A stretch of 64,000 bases of DNA from Oidiodendron maius Zn (Eukaryota; Ascomycota; Leotiomycetes; Myxotrichaceae), in NCBI GenBank assembly GCA_000827325.1, contig KN832873.1, forward strand, positions 2,618,245-2,682,244, written 5' to 3'. The notes below the pieces were generated by a model. The model worked only from the letters and a program-made list of their open reading frames with translations, did no database searches and was not told the DNA's origin. The position numbers and the translations under genes are program-made. Positions 18,327 through 30,626 of this stretch are shown one piece after another (the first letter of the stretch is position 1; each line of letters starts with the position of its first letter).

Positions 18327-20758
18327 TCAATCCCTCTTCGACCTCCTGCTCACTGCGCTACGACTCCTCTTCCTCTCTCTGCTCCTGCTTCGGCTCCGGG
18401 TACGACTTCTGTACCTCCTATCCCTATCTCGATCTCGATCTCTGTCTCGGTCCCTATCCCGACTGCGACTCCTCTCCCTCCTCGAGGCCCTTTCTCTCCT
18501 ATCATATGGGCTGCGGCTTCGGCTCCGTGCCCTGATCCTGTCCGCATCCCTACTCCTATCTCTTCTGCGGCTCCTACTGCGACTCCTGCGCCGAGGCCTA
18601 TCGTCGTCCCGATCCCGTGACCTTCGGCGCTCACGATCTCTCTCTCGATCGCGATCTCGGTCTCTGCTTCGAGAGCCCTTTCGAGCTGGACTGCGTCCTG
18701 TTATGCTGGGTCGTCGATCACTCCTGCTTGAGGCGCCAGGTACGTATCTGTCAATATCGACAGGGCTTGTAGACCTCATGATCCGACTGGCGCGTCTCGG
18801 CGTCCGGGACCTGCTTCGGGCCCGAGATGACCTCTCACGGTCGTCCCTATCACGATCGCGAGAATATTCTCGTCGTCTCGCAGATGTGGGACTAGAGATA
18901 CGATCGTCGTCCCGCCTGTCATCCCTCTTGCGGTCATTCCATCCAGGAATAGGTAGGCCCTTCTCTCTGGCTTCCTTCTGAGCTGCGAGGTAGGCTTTTG
19001 CTTCCAGCTCTCGCTCCTTCACCTGTTGTTGCTTCCAAGCTTCTTTCTCTTCCTGTGTAACCAAATGCCGTCGCTCACGATCCCGCTCACGGTCGCGGTC
19101 CCGATCTCTATCTCGATCATTGTCCCGATCTCTGTCTCGGTCTCGGTCTCGGTCCCGTCTATCACGACTACGTGATCTGTAACTTCTGCGTCGATCGCGA
19201 GAGCGGGAGCGGGAGCGTGAGCGGCGATCATCTCGGTCTCTGTTTGATCTCCGATGCCTATCGTCGCGATCTCTATCTCTCGTTCGGCTGTCATCTCGCT
19301 CCCTACTGTCGCGCCGTCGGTCACGGTCTCGGCTATCTCGTCGCGAGCGAGTCGGACTCTCGTATCGACGTCGGCTCCGGCTCCTGCTATGTTTCTGAGT
19401 TGAAGCTCGATCACGACTTCGGCTCCTTCTCCTATCACGACTGTCAAGTTTCTGTTCATCGCCGGCTACATCAGTTCGGACCGGAGTCTTGGCATCCACA
19501 TCTTCCACCTTACTCTTGGAAGAGGATTTCTTAACATCGGTAGACTTGGAGATGGGGTTGATAGCCGAAGCAGGCATGCTCTTGCGTGGCGGAGGAGTAA
19601 GGGTCTCGTCAACCTCAAGTTCCAGTTGATGCCTTGATCGTTGTGCAACGCGCTTCCCTTCATTTAGGAGATCATTCAGAGCTTCTTGCTCAAGGCGGTC
19701 AATCTCTTCTTTGGACAGTTCCGTCTTTGGTGCAGATTCGCGGTCGTCATTCGTAGAATGCCTGTGTTTGGAGGCATCTTCATCGTATCTCCTTCGGCGA
19801 TCATCCCGGTCTCGATCACGATCCCTATCCCGTTCTCTCTCCCTGCTCCTGTCTCTGTCCCTTTCTCTGTCCCTTTCTCGATCCCTATCTCGATCCCTTT
19901 CTCTGTCCCTCTCGCGGTCTCTCTCTTTCTCCCTCTCCCTGTCCCTTTCCCGCTCCCTCTCTCTAACCTTTTCCCTTTCTTTTTCGCGTTCTTTCTCCCG
20001 CTCTCGGTCACGCTCCCGTAACTCACGCTCAAGCTCCTCTTCGCGCTCACGCTCAGCTCGCTTTCGCGCCTCTCTCTCCTCTTTTCGCTTCTCTTGCTCG
20101 GCCTCCAGTTTCTTTTCTTCTTCTCTTCTCTTGGCCTTCTCTATCTTGCGCTTCTCCTCAGCGGCAATACGTTCGTTTTCTCTTCTCTCCTCTCGGGCCT
20201 TCTCCCTCGACTCCCGTCTTGCAGCCGCTTCTTCGGCATATTGCTCATCTGTCTTGCCACCCTTAGCCTGTTCAGCAGCAGCAGCCTCCTCTCCAATATC
20301 AGCCTGTCTCAACTCGCGTATAGCTGTCTCAATCTGGGGCAGATGTGAGTCAATTAACTTGTCCAGTTGTGCTTCCGCTGATTGGTAAACGCCGCCACGA
20401 TCCACAGCACCTTCAATGAGGAGAGTCGCCTTGCCGCGATCGAGCTTCAAAAGCTGGGACGGATTCTTCTCCAGTTCCTCTTCAGCTACACTAAGGAGAG
20501 AGCTCGTAAATTCTGCCTCGAAATTCTATGACCAGCATTAGTTTAATAAATTTAGTCTTCAGGGATTTTGGAACATACACTTCCAGCTAGATCCTCCCAA
20601 ACCTGCTTTCGAAGCGTGTCGTAGCCTCCCTTCTTCTTGAATGTGTGTGCAAGCCCCTCAATAGCAGCACGCGTCGCTGAAGCCAGTGGTAGGTCGGATG
20701 TCTTGAGCTTTTTGCGAACCGGGCCACCAATCACCTTTTCGTCTTTGGTAAACGCCAT
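18327..20758 (-). CDS. Shg1/BOD1-domain protein with large RE/RD/RS-rich tail
   Basis: Two exons, 20758-20579 and 20525-18327, with a 53 bp intron, 792 residues. Residues ~15-125 match the Shg1/BOD1 domain (FKKKGGYDTLRKQVWEDLAGS, then VAEEELEKNPSQLL), known from the Set1/COMPASS histone H3K4 methyltransferase complex. The remainder is charged and repetitive: a Lys/Glu coiled coil (~130-240), long Arg-Glu and Arg-Asp dipeptide runs, then RS-dipeptide stretches like those of splicing factors. That tail suggests binding to RNA-processing machinery, which is an inference. The start MAFTKDEK was taken because upstream codons are unlike the family. Shadow frames on the other strand are long only because of the repetitive DNA. 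Confidence 0.8.
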
Positions 20759-21091
20759 CGCAGTGGCTATATGAGGTATACCCTTGTTACCACATCTGTC
20801 AGAGAGGCTGCTCAACGACTAGGATGTTTGAAGAATGCAGAAGCTTACAGGAGCGAATGGCGTATTGGATTCAAAGTTCTGGAGACGCGAGGCGAATTAC
20901 AACCACGTGACCAGAGCCTTGAATTTTAGCGCGACAAGCGGCCATGAGCTTCAACGTCGGGTTTTAAAAGAGAAGAAGCAGCAAGCAATTGTGGCCGCGC
21001 GACCGCTTCACACAGTTTACAGCCATCGAGGAATAGGAGTGCAACTCCTTGAAACTACATCCGAATACGATATCCTCGATTCTCTGTCATA
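20759..21091. promoter_or_regulatory. divergent promoter of the Shg1-domain gene and the complex I subunit gene
   Basis: 333 bp between opposing starts. No gene and no identifiable factor site. Confidence 0.4.
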
Positions 21092-21459
21092 ATGGTTTCC
21101 AAGATGCTGTTCTGGGGCGGCTTCGGTTCGTGTCTCCTTCCCCCGCTAGATCTTTGAAAGAGGCCGCAGAGCGTTGTATCCTCATGTTCTACTCCGGCGT
21201 ACGAGAGCTAATATCTACGAATCTAGGCATCGCCGTCCGAGCATGGCAACTGGGTTTAGAGATGCGGCCGTTCTTCAACAAGGAGTCGCTATGGGCATAT
21301 CCACTCTTTGCCGGTGCGGGTGCGAGCTTTGGGTACTGGTTACAAGGTGTGGATGATAGACAACAAACTATTTTGGCAGCTAGGAGGAAGAGTTTATTGG
21401 AGAAGAGGGCGCGGAGGGCACAGAGAGAGGCTGCGGAGGCGAGTGAGGCTACGGCATAG
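21092..21459 (+). CDS. probable NADH:ubiquinone oxidoreductase accessory subunit (fungal 14-kDa / NUXM-like)
   Basis: Two exons, 21092-21125 and 21227-21459, join in frame across a 101 bp intron, 88 residues. The spliced start MVSKMLFWGGFG-IAVRAWQLGLEMRPFF has a first hydrophobic helix, and residues ~38-55 (LWAYPLFAGAGASFGYWL) form a second one, followed by a highly basic tail (RRKSLLEKRARRAQRE). This two-helix arrangement with a GVDDRQ turn fits small fungal complex I subunits of the inner mitochondrial membrane. The name rests on recalled family resemblance, so another small mitochondrial membrane protein is possible. Without the intron the frame begins with an unrelated 60-codon lead, which argues for splicing. 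Confidence 0.65.
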
Positions 21460-21735
21460 ACAGAGGTTGGAAGGCTACATGCCCGACATGTTAGACAAGA
21501 CATTGTACAAAGCATTATGGAATTCACCAATTAGTCCACATTATTTTCACGACACCATCCTGAAAGAGTGGTTAGATAGTGCAGGGGCAGCAGGAATACC
21601 GGAGCAACGGAACTTCGGCACTTCAAGCCAAAGTGTATTTTATCTGGGTATCTCTTTCACCGTTGGACCTAACCCATTCATAAAGTGCTGCCTAACATAC
21701 GGCTCCCATGCACACTCATTGTTTATTAACTTTGT

Positions 21736-23191
21736 CTATTGACCTTCATTTCCCAGCCGGTGAAGTACTGGCACTGAAGTGGGTGGTACGTTCCCAGACT
21801 CTGTGACAATCATCTGAATATACTCCGCTGGCGTGACATCATACATGGGATTACACAGCTGGAGCTTCTTCACGTCTTTCCACTTCTCTAGTGGGCCGCC
21901 AGTTATCACTAGCTCATCGGCTGGCGCAATCTCATTATGGACGATGGAGTCCAGAGCCACCCGCTCCGTGAATTTGATCGTTTCACATAGAACAAGCACG
22001 GGTTTGTCCGCCTCATTAGCTTCCATTGCTACCAGCGCTGTTCCAACCCGTGAGAAAAGTCGACCGTTGCTCATCATTGCGTGGGCCCCAAGAAGCACCT
22101 TTGTGGCATCTTGAACGTTGTGGGCCAAGCCGTTCATCAAGCAGTATTTGACATCCATCCCAAGTTCGACTAATGCTGCAGCAAGGTGCTTACCCTCGTG
22201 CAAGGGTCTCGAATCAACTACAATCACTCGAAATCTCTTTCCATCTTGATGTGCCTTCACTAATGCCTTCTGGACTATGCTGCTCTTGGCGTATGTGAGA
22301 ATAACATCGCCATCTCTGATCTTCTCGGCTGCGCTTTGAGCTATTACTTGGTCGGCAAAGGTGACTCGTTCCCGAATAAATACGTCAATTGCTTCACACA
22401 GGCCCTTCTTGGCATCCGCCTCTGGGAGATCTATGTCCACTTTTGAAATTTCGAGCTTTAACCACCGGATGGCGTTTCCCATAGATATTGACAGTGGCCT
22501 ACATGAAGAAAGATATTCGATATTTGGCGACAAGACGTGGGATGTGAGATGCCGAGTAAGTGTGTTCCCGGGGGGTGTTGTATATGATTCAATAACCTGC
22601 AGAAATTAGCAGTTGTTTTTATACGCCAGATAGAACGCAGCCTACCTTTTTAAATGCTTGTAGCGTAGCCACGAGTCTAGCGCAGCTACCACAAAGTGCA
22701 TAATTACTCATCTGCATCCCCAGAGCCAACACCGCTGGGTGTATCTCCTTTGACGCTCCAGCAATAGTAGTCGTCCGTGACTTATACAGATGCCGGAAGA
22801 ACTCCACTGTCTTATCTTCTTCCTTTGGAATGTCATTTGCTGGAGGTACTTTTTGCGTGTTCCCTCGTAATGGGAGATTTTGAGAACCGGCAGATGTTGA
22901 TCCTGTACGCCTATGTTGTGGGCCTTTGGTAACTTTCAGTCCATCAGTCTTTTGTCCTTGCCCGGGACCTATTGACGGTGATGCCGCTGCCCCGCTTTGC
23001 TTCTCTTGAGCTGCCTGTGCTCTCCTGGCAGCCTTTTCCGCCTTGGCTTGCTTTTTTAACTCGGCATTGGAAAGCTTTTGTGCGCCTGTTGGTGCCACTG
23101 GCGTCTTGGGCTTTCCTCCCTTTGTACTTGCTTCTGCTGGTAGCTCTGTCTTTGCCAGTTCAACAACAGCGGGAGGATCTGAGGCTGACAT
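21736..23191 (-). CDS. GCD2: translation initiation factor eIF2B subunit delta
   Basis: Two exons, 23191-22646 and 22596-21736, with a 49 bp phase-0 intron, 468 residues. The N-terminal ~110 residues are Lys/Ala-rich and low complexity. The C-terminal two thirds carry the eIF2B alpha/beta/delta Rossmann-like domain: ILTYAKSSIVQKAL, FRVIVVDSRPLHEGKHLAAAL, GLAHNVQDATKVLLGAHAMMSNG, VLCETIKFTERV and NPMYDVTPAEYI, the end typical of delta. The subunit belongs to the guanine nucleotide exchange factor that recharges eIF2 and senses its phosphorylation. The protein is shorter than yeast Gcd2, mainly at the N-terminus, as in other moulds. Confidence 0.93.
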
Positions 23192-23609
23192 TTTTCTCGC
23201 AGTATGGGGGCTTCGTCCCGTATCCTATGGGTTGTAGTTTGCTGTCGTAGTCGCAAATTCAGTATTTTCAGAAATATACTGGATCGGATGTGAGCGTTAG
23301 GAAGCGTGGGTCTTGAAGGTAGTGAGCTGTTTTGTGAGGATATCAGGAGTACTATATCCACGTAAAATCCAATATCACCGAGATGGTTGTCGAGACAGCA
23401 TCTGGGGTGCACATAGATCTGGTGATTCGCGACTTAATTGGAGCTGTGCGGGATACCGAGTATCAGGCTGAGGAATTTTGAGATGTTTCCACTAGCGTCA
23501 TTGATCCCTGTGAGGCGAGGCACGGCTACTACATCTCCAAATAAATCCCGCTATCCATGTTCTACGAGCTGGTTATTTTTAATGTCTACATTTAAATACA
23601 ATACTCAAC
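23192..23609. promoter_or_regulatory. divergent promoter of GCD2 and MFAP1
   Basis: 418 bp between opposing start codons, with no gene and no clear repeat. Both products are general gene-expression factors, so constitutive co-expression is plausible. Confidence 0.4.
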
Positions 23610-25001
23610 ATGTCTTCTAAACGCATGACAGCGAATCCCGTCAAGGCGCCTCGATATCGCCCGGGCAAAGCAGTTCCCGAAGAGGAATCTTCAGAATCCG
23701 AAGCCAGCGACGAAGAAGTTCCCTCTCAACCCATAGCCCCGCCACCGAAGTTCGCAACAGCTGGAGGAATCACCAGTAATCTCAGCAAAGTCGACCTCAA
23801 TGAGCGGCGCAAGATTGCCGCTGCCAAAGAGGCCGCGCGACTAGAGGAGGAGAAGTCACTGAGGGCGAAGGAAGAGGAGGGATTTGTGACGGAGAGCGAG
23901 GAAGAGAGCGAGGAAGAGAGCGAGGAAGAGGAGGGCAGTGAAGAAGAGAGCAGCGAGGAGGAAGAGAGTGAAGAAGAGGCGCCGAGGAGGGTGATGATAA
24001 AACCTACGTTTATTAAAAAAGATAAGAGGAACAATGCCACTGCAGCTGCGAAGGACACTATGACAGAAGAAGAGTTAGCTGCGGCCGAGGAAGCTAGGAA
24101 GAAAGCTGCTGCAGACGAGCTTGTCGAGGAGCAAATACGGAAGGATCTCGCTGCAAAAGCGGCCGGCAAGAAGAACTGGGACGACGAGGAGGAAGATGAA
24201 GATGAGGTCGACGACACCGACGACCTAGACCCGGAAGCAGAGTACGCAGCATGGAAACTGCGCGAACTCAAACGCATAAAACGCGATCGGGAGGCCATCG
24301 AGGCCCATGAGAAGGAACTCGAGGAGATAGAGAGGAGGAAGAACCTCACAGAAGAAGAACGCAAGGCCGAAGACGACGCCTTCCTCGCCAAGCAGAAAGA
24401 GGAAAAGGACAGCAAGGGCAAGATGTCCTACATGCAGAAATACTATCACAAAGGCGCCTTCTTCCAAGATGATTCGAAGACCCAGGGCCTGGATCGCAGG
24501 GATATCATGGGCTCGCGATTCGCAGACGATGTGCAGAACCGAGAGCTATTACCTCAAGCACTGCAGATTCGGGATATGACGAAGTTGGGGAAGAGAGGGG
24601 CGACGAAGTATAAGGATCTTAAGAGTGAGGATACAGGTCGCTGGGGCGAGTTTGATGATCGCAGGCCGGGTAGGGGGGGCACGGGAGGGTTTGCGGCGGA
24701 TGAGAGATTCATGCCTGATAGACCTGGAGCTAGCGGTGCGAATAATATACCCGTTGGTGGGAGAAGGGGAGTCACAGGTGCACCGGAGGGACCGAGATCC
24801 ATGCGCGAGAGTGGTGATCGAGGGAGAGATGATGGTGGAGATACGTACCGGCCGCTGAGTAGGGAGGGAAGGGTGAGATCTCGTTCGAGGTCGCCGAGAC
24901 GAGATAGATATAATGATGACGGGTACCGGAGGAAGAGGAGCGTCTCGGGAGAGGCTGATCGTTATGAAAGCGATAAACGGCAGAGGGTAAACTCAAGGTA
25001 G
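23610..25001 (+). CDS. spliceosomal microfibrillar-associated protein 1 homologue (MFAP1)
   Basis: Single exon, 463 residues. The diagnostic C-terminal MFAP1 block is present at ~270-350: MSYMQKYYHKGAFFQ, then SRFADDVQNRELLPQALQIRDM and KLGKRGATKYKDLKSEDTGRW. The N-terminal half has a Glu/Ser-rich acidic tract (residues ~95-130) and long charged helices. The tail is Arg-rich with RSRSRSPRR and ends in a basic region. The protein is a component of the pre-catalytic B spliceosome, acting with Prp38. The stop lies 131 bp from the stop of the convergent POL12 gene, leaving room only for overlapping 3' ends. Confidence 0.9.
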   Translation: MSSKRMTANPVKAPRYRPGKAVPEEESSESEASDEEVPSQPIAPPPKFATAGGITSNLSKVDLNERRKIAAAKEAARLEEEKSLRAKEEEGFVTESEEESEEESEEEEGSEEESSEEEESEEEAPRRVMIKPTFIKKDKRNNATAAAKDTMTEEELAAAEEARKKAAADELVEEQIRKDLAAKAAGKKNWDDEEEDEDEVDDTDDLDPEAEYAAWKLRELKRIKRDREAIEAHEKELEEIERRKNLTEEERKAEDDAFLAKQKEEKDSKGKMSYMQKYYHKGAFFQDDSKTQGLDRRDIMGSRFADDVQNRELLPQALQIRDMTKLGKRGATKYKDLKSEDTGRWGEFDDRRPGRGGTGGFAADERFMPDRPGASGANNIPVGGRRGVTGAPEGPRSMRESGDRGRDDGGDTYRPLSREGRVRSRSRSPRRDRYNDDGYRRKRSVSGEADRYESDKRQRVNSR

Positions 25002-25132
25002 CGAATGGTTTTATAATCATGAAATGTAAACCTCGCCATGTGCATTTCTTTCATTACCCTCTACTATACTTATCCAAACCTAGCAGACGCCATGACCTTG
25101 TAGAACCGATGCCAATAGCCCTACCCACCTTC

Positions 25133-27274
25133 TTATATCCTTAGAATATCTACTCTAGCTCTGTCGAAGAGCTTGTGGCCGATCATCGTCTTCGAGATCC
25201 TCTCTTCCTCCGTTAACGTAGCCGCGTGGACTGTCAACTTGGCGTATGTCCCCGGCGCTCTCCGCTTGGAAAGAAAGCCAGGATTCACGACGAGCACACT
25301 CTCTATCACCTGTGCATATTAGTCAGAGATGATATGCAAGTTAGAATATTTAAACATACTTTTGCAAATGGAGGTAAAGAGCTGGGTATAATCATCAGGT
25401 CTGGCCGTACATTGACCAACTCGCCAAGTTTCAGATAAGTAACATCCAGCATGGCACCTGCTGGCTTCTCTTCCGCCGTGCCCGTCTTAGGTAGACTCTG
25501 GCGGTCCGAAGGTGGGAAGAGGGGAAAGAAATTTCGCTGCTCAATCAAATATTTCGGTAGTCGAGAGAGCAAATGTGCGTCCTTAAGTTTACCTCCTATG
25601 ACTTCCTCGTGCCGCAGCTCCGTGAAGACGTCTTGTGAAGAAATCCCAACGGAGATCTCATTGAGAGACAAGGTCATAGGATTTCCAATGATCCTGGCCG
25701 TCTTTGGAAGGCCAAGATCCTTCCTAGGGAAGGGTTCTTGTGGCCATGACACGTGCTTACTAACGGCGTCTCTCACCGACGGTACTAAAATTATGGTGAT
25801 GTGTGGATTGGAGGACACGAGTTGGTTGAGTGCTGGTGAGATGAGATACTTGAAGACAGTTGACATAGTGACAGTATCTGGTTCGGCCATGGCTTCTTCA
25901 GGTAGGTCAAAATCGCCCGTTGCAATGAGAGGGTGGTCAATATCGATGAATGGCCCAGTAAGGATAAGTGCGTCAGCATAGGTGTCTGCTGCCTGGCTGC
26001 AAAGGGCGTGTAGAGGCTCAAAATCCAGGTTATCATCTGCAGTGTACGGCCCGCTTCCCAATATGATGTTTAAGGGGGCGGGAGCAGCGTCAGAATCCAT
26101 AGCGTCTGGGCCGCCTCTTAATCGTTGTACATGCGCTTCCAAGCCAGAGGGCGGCGAGGCAGCGGACTTCAACAGAGGCACCTCCAAGACTTCCGTAACC
26201 GCGAAACTATCTCCGGAAGCATTAATGCCCTTCAGGGCGACTATCTGGCCCGGAAAGAATTGGAACCCCGGAAGTGCGCTGACTTGAAGAGGGATCCTAA
26301 GGCCGCCACCCATCCGTCGAGTGGTCTCAAGGACAAGAGAGGAAACGTTGAGCTTTCCTCCCAAAGAGTCGGAAGCTATTCGCCCAACAGCAACTATTTC
26401 ACTTGTACTCTGGCTTGCAGCACTCCCAAAGGCAGAATCATCCAATTTTAAGTGTTCCTGAACGAGAGCCGCAAACTCGTCTATGCGATCGTCGAGAATC
26501 TCAGAAGCCTCAGATGCTTTCATAGCCAGTGGTTTATAAGAGAGTTTCTTTATGTCGGAGTTGGCGACCAGCTTTATTCGAGGTTCTGAGTACGGCGCAA
26601 TCGGTGGATCTGGAATTGTAAGATGTTGGTTGAGGACCTCGACCTCCAGTCCTGCATTCTGTCGGTCATTGAAAGAAGTCCTACGCACGATTAGTCTAAT
26701 CTTGTTGACAGACGATACAGACATACACAGGGCCATTTAGTTTTTCATCTGGTCTGAGCGGTGTCTTGAATTCCGGCGGGCTGCTGGTAGGTTCCGCCTT
26801 TACTCTTGTTATGGCGGGCGTGGATAGATTATTCCGTCTGCCAGAGTTCGATTTACTCGCCGAGCTAACACGAGGTGTGTTGGGCACAAGTCCATCTAGG
26901 CTATATCTCCTTCAGTATATGTCGTTGCGCAGGGAGTTCGCTGCTTACACTCCATATACATCGCTGGTGTTCGTGACATTTCGCGGAGTTGCAGCGCCAC
27001 GTCTTGTAGTATTCAGGGACTGTGCCTTGCTCCGACTCTCTCGTTCCAGCCCATCTTGCACATCCTGTTTAAGGCCCCTCACCGTGTCAATGTTTAATTT
27101 CATATCGTCCGCACCCATCTTCATGCTGTATGATTCCCATTTGAACCAGAGCTCTTGTGGATCAATCTGGTGGAGGCGCATAATGGATGTAAGTTCGCTG
27201 AGCACGTCAGGCTCTAAATTCGGATTGGAAGAGGAGAATAGCTCCTGGAGCTGGTGGTCTGCCGACTCAGTCAT
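25133..27274 (-). CDS. POL12: DNA polymerase alpha subunit B
   Basis: Four exons, 27274-26949, 26900-26727, 26680-25360 and 25309-25133, give 665 residues; introns are 46-50 bp and phases close. Accessory subunit of the polymerase alpha-primase complex, which lays down initiator RNA-DNA at replication forks. An N-terminal helical region is followed by a Ser/Thr/Pro-rich linker (VPNTPRVSS). The OB fold and the inactive calcineurin-like phosphoesterase domain follow: GPYTADDNLDFEPLHAL, LILTGPFIDIDHPLI, ILVPSVRDAVSKHVSWPQEPF and NPMTLSLNEISVGISSQDV. The C-terminal exon reads NPGFLSKRRAPGTYAKLTVH, the usual end. The start MTESADHQL fits the family; frames upstream do not. Confidence 0.93.
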
Positions 27275-29118
27275 GATTACAGGCCTTCGCTGAACAACAG
27301 GTGGAGAGTGCTGGAGGGTTGGCCAAATGTTAGATTTCAGGGCACATAATATCGGGAGACGCGTCGAGTCGCGTAGAGAGGTCTCTAAATCCCTCCGATA
27401 AAATGATAGAGCCACAGCTGCCCTAACCGAAGAAACCCTTGCCAGGTACAAAGCCGGATCACGGCTTAGGATGATGTCCAAGGGACCAACGCTTCCAGCC
27501 ACAATGCGGGGCAGGAAGAGCCTTTCACTTCACGTGGTCATCTGGGAACTTCGCTGAGAGGTGAGGCGGAGGTCGAGTTGCGCTGGACCAAGTACATTCG
27601 GCTCATTGGTTCTGCCATCCTTTTCCCCGCACAGAAAGGGATTGTGACATTAGTCAATAGGACTCGAGAGTCTCTGGCAGCGTGACCTCGTGCGGCATTG
27701 GACCCTAAGAACGAGGCACAGTAACGCGCAGCCAAAAGCCTTCAGCAAATTGGGTTCGGGAAGACGAATCACACATGAGGCTGTTCACGGTGCTGACCGA
27801 CTTGCGTTCTCCAGCCCAGGCCCGACTCTCGCACAATTAAGGGAGGATTACCAGGAGAAGAAAGGGGCCTAAAGAGGTAAACATTTCCCAGCCGGGCCGA
27901 GCACGGGGCCATCCATACCGGGAATTGTGCAACGGCACGTACCCAAGAAGCTCTCCGGACGCTGAAGGACCGCACGGTGGGCTCGTCTAACCGCGCGGAA
28001 GATCTGCTCTGAGCGAGTCTGGGCGGGCGATCGATGCGCTGCAGCGCAGGGACGGCCAGAGTAGCTCCACATTGAGTCATGGGCATGGATTATTACGGCA
28101 GCAGACAGCAGAGCAATTGGAACGTGTCGCCGGTCAGCAGGAGGTCGAGGGCCAGCAAAGCCGGCAAGCGGCCAACGGGTAGTGAGCCGGTTAGTAAGGG
28201 TAATGCGAAGGTGAGGTCTGCGCGAGACCCTGAAAGAGAGTTGCACGGAGACGCGACTTCTGCAGGATTCTCAAATTCTTCTCTCGATGCTTCTCTCTGG
28301 GTGAAACTTCTCGTCGAGAGCAGCAGACTACAGTCGAACCAGCATATACGAACCACATAGCACTGTATAGTCAGAGCTGATGGTACTCCGTCAGCCTCGA
28401 TCACACCACGTTCTTGGGCCAGCAGAGGTCGCCGCATGTCAGTGAGAATGCTAAACGTAATAGCCGCCGGGATGCGAAAATTTGTTCGCACAGCTTTCGG
28501 GCCCTTCCACCTCCCTGGCCGCCGCCCAGCACATTAGACCAGGTGGGGGGGGGGCTTCAAGGAACCATTCTGGCCACTTTGCGGTGTTTATGGCGACATT
28601 CCAGGCCCTCGTGGTGCCGTTGGGTGGAACGGGCACCCTATTATACACGGAAACATAAATATAAACTCTCCCCGCATCACGATGCTCTGCGTGGCAACGG
28701 CCGGATTGGATGACCGTCGTGCCCTGGCCACAGTGCACACAAAAGCTGGGTTTGCCACCTGACCTGCGTCCACGCGCCCGATCGTCATCCCCTTCCACCA
28801 GGCCAATTTCCTGCGCTCTTTTATATGACTGCACGATTGCCGGCCTCGAGATAAGAGATACACGCCCACCCGATTGCACTGATTGATCTGATTGCGAGTG
28901 TTCTGGAGCTTCCATCGGCCTTCCTTGTCTGCCTTTTCAGCCTCTTCCTGCAGCCAAGCCAAACGCTCAGGAACCGGCCATAGACAACGGCCACTGTCGG
29001 CCATTCCCCGCGCGCAGCATCGTCATCGACCGGGCGCGGCCACCAAAAGGAAAAAATTGGAAGGCAAAAAAAAGAAAAGACTGCCAGTACCCTTACGCTT
29101 CTTCAAAAACAGGGCAAG
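27275..29118. other. 1.8 kb divergent intergenic region between POL12 and the arrestin gene
   Basis: GC-richer than neighbouring intergenic DNA, with a run of ten G near 28545-28554. No frame with recognisable protein character was found on either strand. It probably contains a long promoter and 5' leader for the arrestin gene. Confidence 0.5.
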
Positions 29119-30626
29119 ATGCCACACCGCGTCACGTCCTTCTTTCGCAAGAACTCGACCGAAAGCCCTTCTGAGTTGAAATTAAAATCGGCCAGACCCC
29201 CCCTCGCGGACCGGATGCACACCTCCATACCCCACCTGATCGACGAGGAGGGCAACCTCAAGAGGATGCCCGAATCCCACAAACGCCTCTCGTTGCAGGG
29301 TCTCACGCACTCCGCAAGGAGCTCCACGAAATCTCTCACCCATCCTCCAACCTCAATTGAGGTGGTTATTGAATCTCCGCCTCTCGTCTTCTATGGCCCG
29401 CCAGAGGGCAGCACCGGCGCGCTGCTCTCCGGCCAACTCGTCTTCCATGTGAACGACGAGTCGGTACCGATTGATTCCTTCAGCATGCAATTGTGCCTGG
29501 AAACCGTCCGGAAGCGGCCATTCCATGTACATTGCCAGGAATGTTCATACCAGTCAAAGGATCTGACGGCCTGGAATTTCCTACAAGCCCCAGTAACTTT
29601 ACCAAGAGGTAATCCCAGACAAGATACCTCTGCTTATAATCACGACTAACCAGATCCCTAGGTGATCATGCCTACCCCTTTAGCTTCTTACTGCCTGGAG
29701 ACCTCCCAATTTCCATGAAGAGCGCTCTCTGCAGTATCGAATACGCCTTAAAGGCTACCGTCACCCCCAAGAACGGCGAACCCTTGAAATTGGTTCGCGT
29801 CCTCAATGTGAAGCGCGCTATCTACCCCTCTGAAACTCCCCGCCACTCAATCCGCATCTTCCCTCCCACCAATATCACTGCAACCTGCACTCTTCCAGCC
29901 GTCATGCACCCAATTGGCGAGACCAACATTCACATGCGCATGGATGGCGTGATAAAGCGCAACGCAGACAACAAGACGGCGCTGCAATGGAGGCTGAAGA
30001 GGCTAACATGGCGCCTGGACGAGACTCAGAAGACCGTCGCCCCTGCATGTGCGAAGCATGCTGCCAAGTCGGCGAACCCAGAAGCAGCCAGGAAGGGCAT
30101 CCCACAGCAAGACGTCAAGACGCTAGCGACCGACGAGATCAAAGGCGGCTGGAAATCAGACTACAGCGGCCCCGACGGCACCATCGAGATCGAGTTCCCG
30201 CTCGCCATCCCCGCCCAGAGCAAGCCAATCTGCGTCATGAAATCCGCCGATGGGACAGCCATTGCGCACGTCCTCATCGTCGAGATGATCGTCGCAGAGG
30301 AATTCGTACCAGCTAAGAGAGGCGGCCAGGCTTCGCCCACAGGCGCGGCACGGGTCCTGAGAATGCATTTCAACGTTACGGTTACAGAGAGAGCTGGACT
30401 CGGCATCTCGTGGGACGAGGAGCAACCCCCGCTGTATGAGAATGTCCCTGCTAGTCCCCCGGCGTATATCAGGGCAGACGTGTACGATGGGGAACCGATT
30501 CCGGACTACGAAGACTTGCCGCCACTGGATATCAGCGCAGTCCGCAGCTCGTCTGAGATGTCTGCATCAGATAGAATAGCACCGATTGCACCTGGAAGCA
30601 CAGAATCTACATCAGCATCAACATAA
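29119..30626 (+). CDS. alpha-arrestin (arrestin-related trafficking adaptor) with two PPxY motifs
   Basis: Two exons, 29119-29608 and 29662-30626, 484 residues, with a 53 bp intron. The arrestin N domain begins about residue 78 (IEVVIESPPLVFYGPPEGSTG, SGQLVFHV) and the C domain about residue 255 (WKSDYSGPDGTIEIEFPLAI). The C-terminal tail has PPLY and PPAY, two PPxY motifs that bind WW domains of Rsp5/NEDD4 ubiquitin ligases, so the protein should direct plasma-membrane transporters to endocytosis. An N-terminal extension of ~75 residues is basic and Ser-rich. Which permease it controls cannot be told from sequence; moulds have several paralogues, including CreD-type and PalF-type, and this does not clearly match either. 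Confidence 0.85.

Noticed and set aside
19711-20388. 225-codon Ser/Leu/Arg-rich frame opposite the Shg1-domain gene
   Set aside because: It is the antisense shadow of Arg-Glu/Arg-Asp repeats. The sense strand has the conserved domain and a valid splice.
23726-24421. 231-codon Ser-rich frame opposite MFAP1
   Set aside because: Antisense of the Glu-rich acidic tract. No domain and no independent start context.
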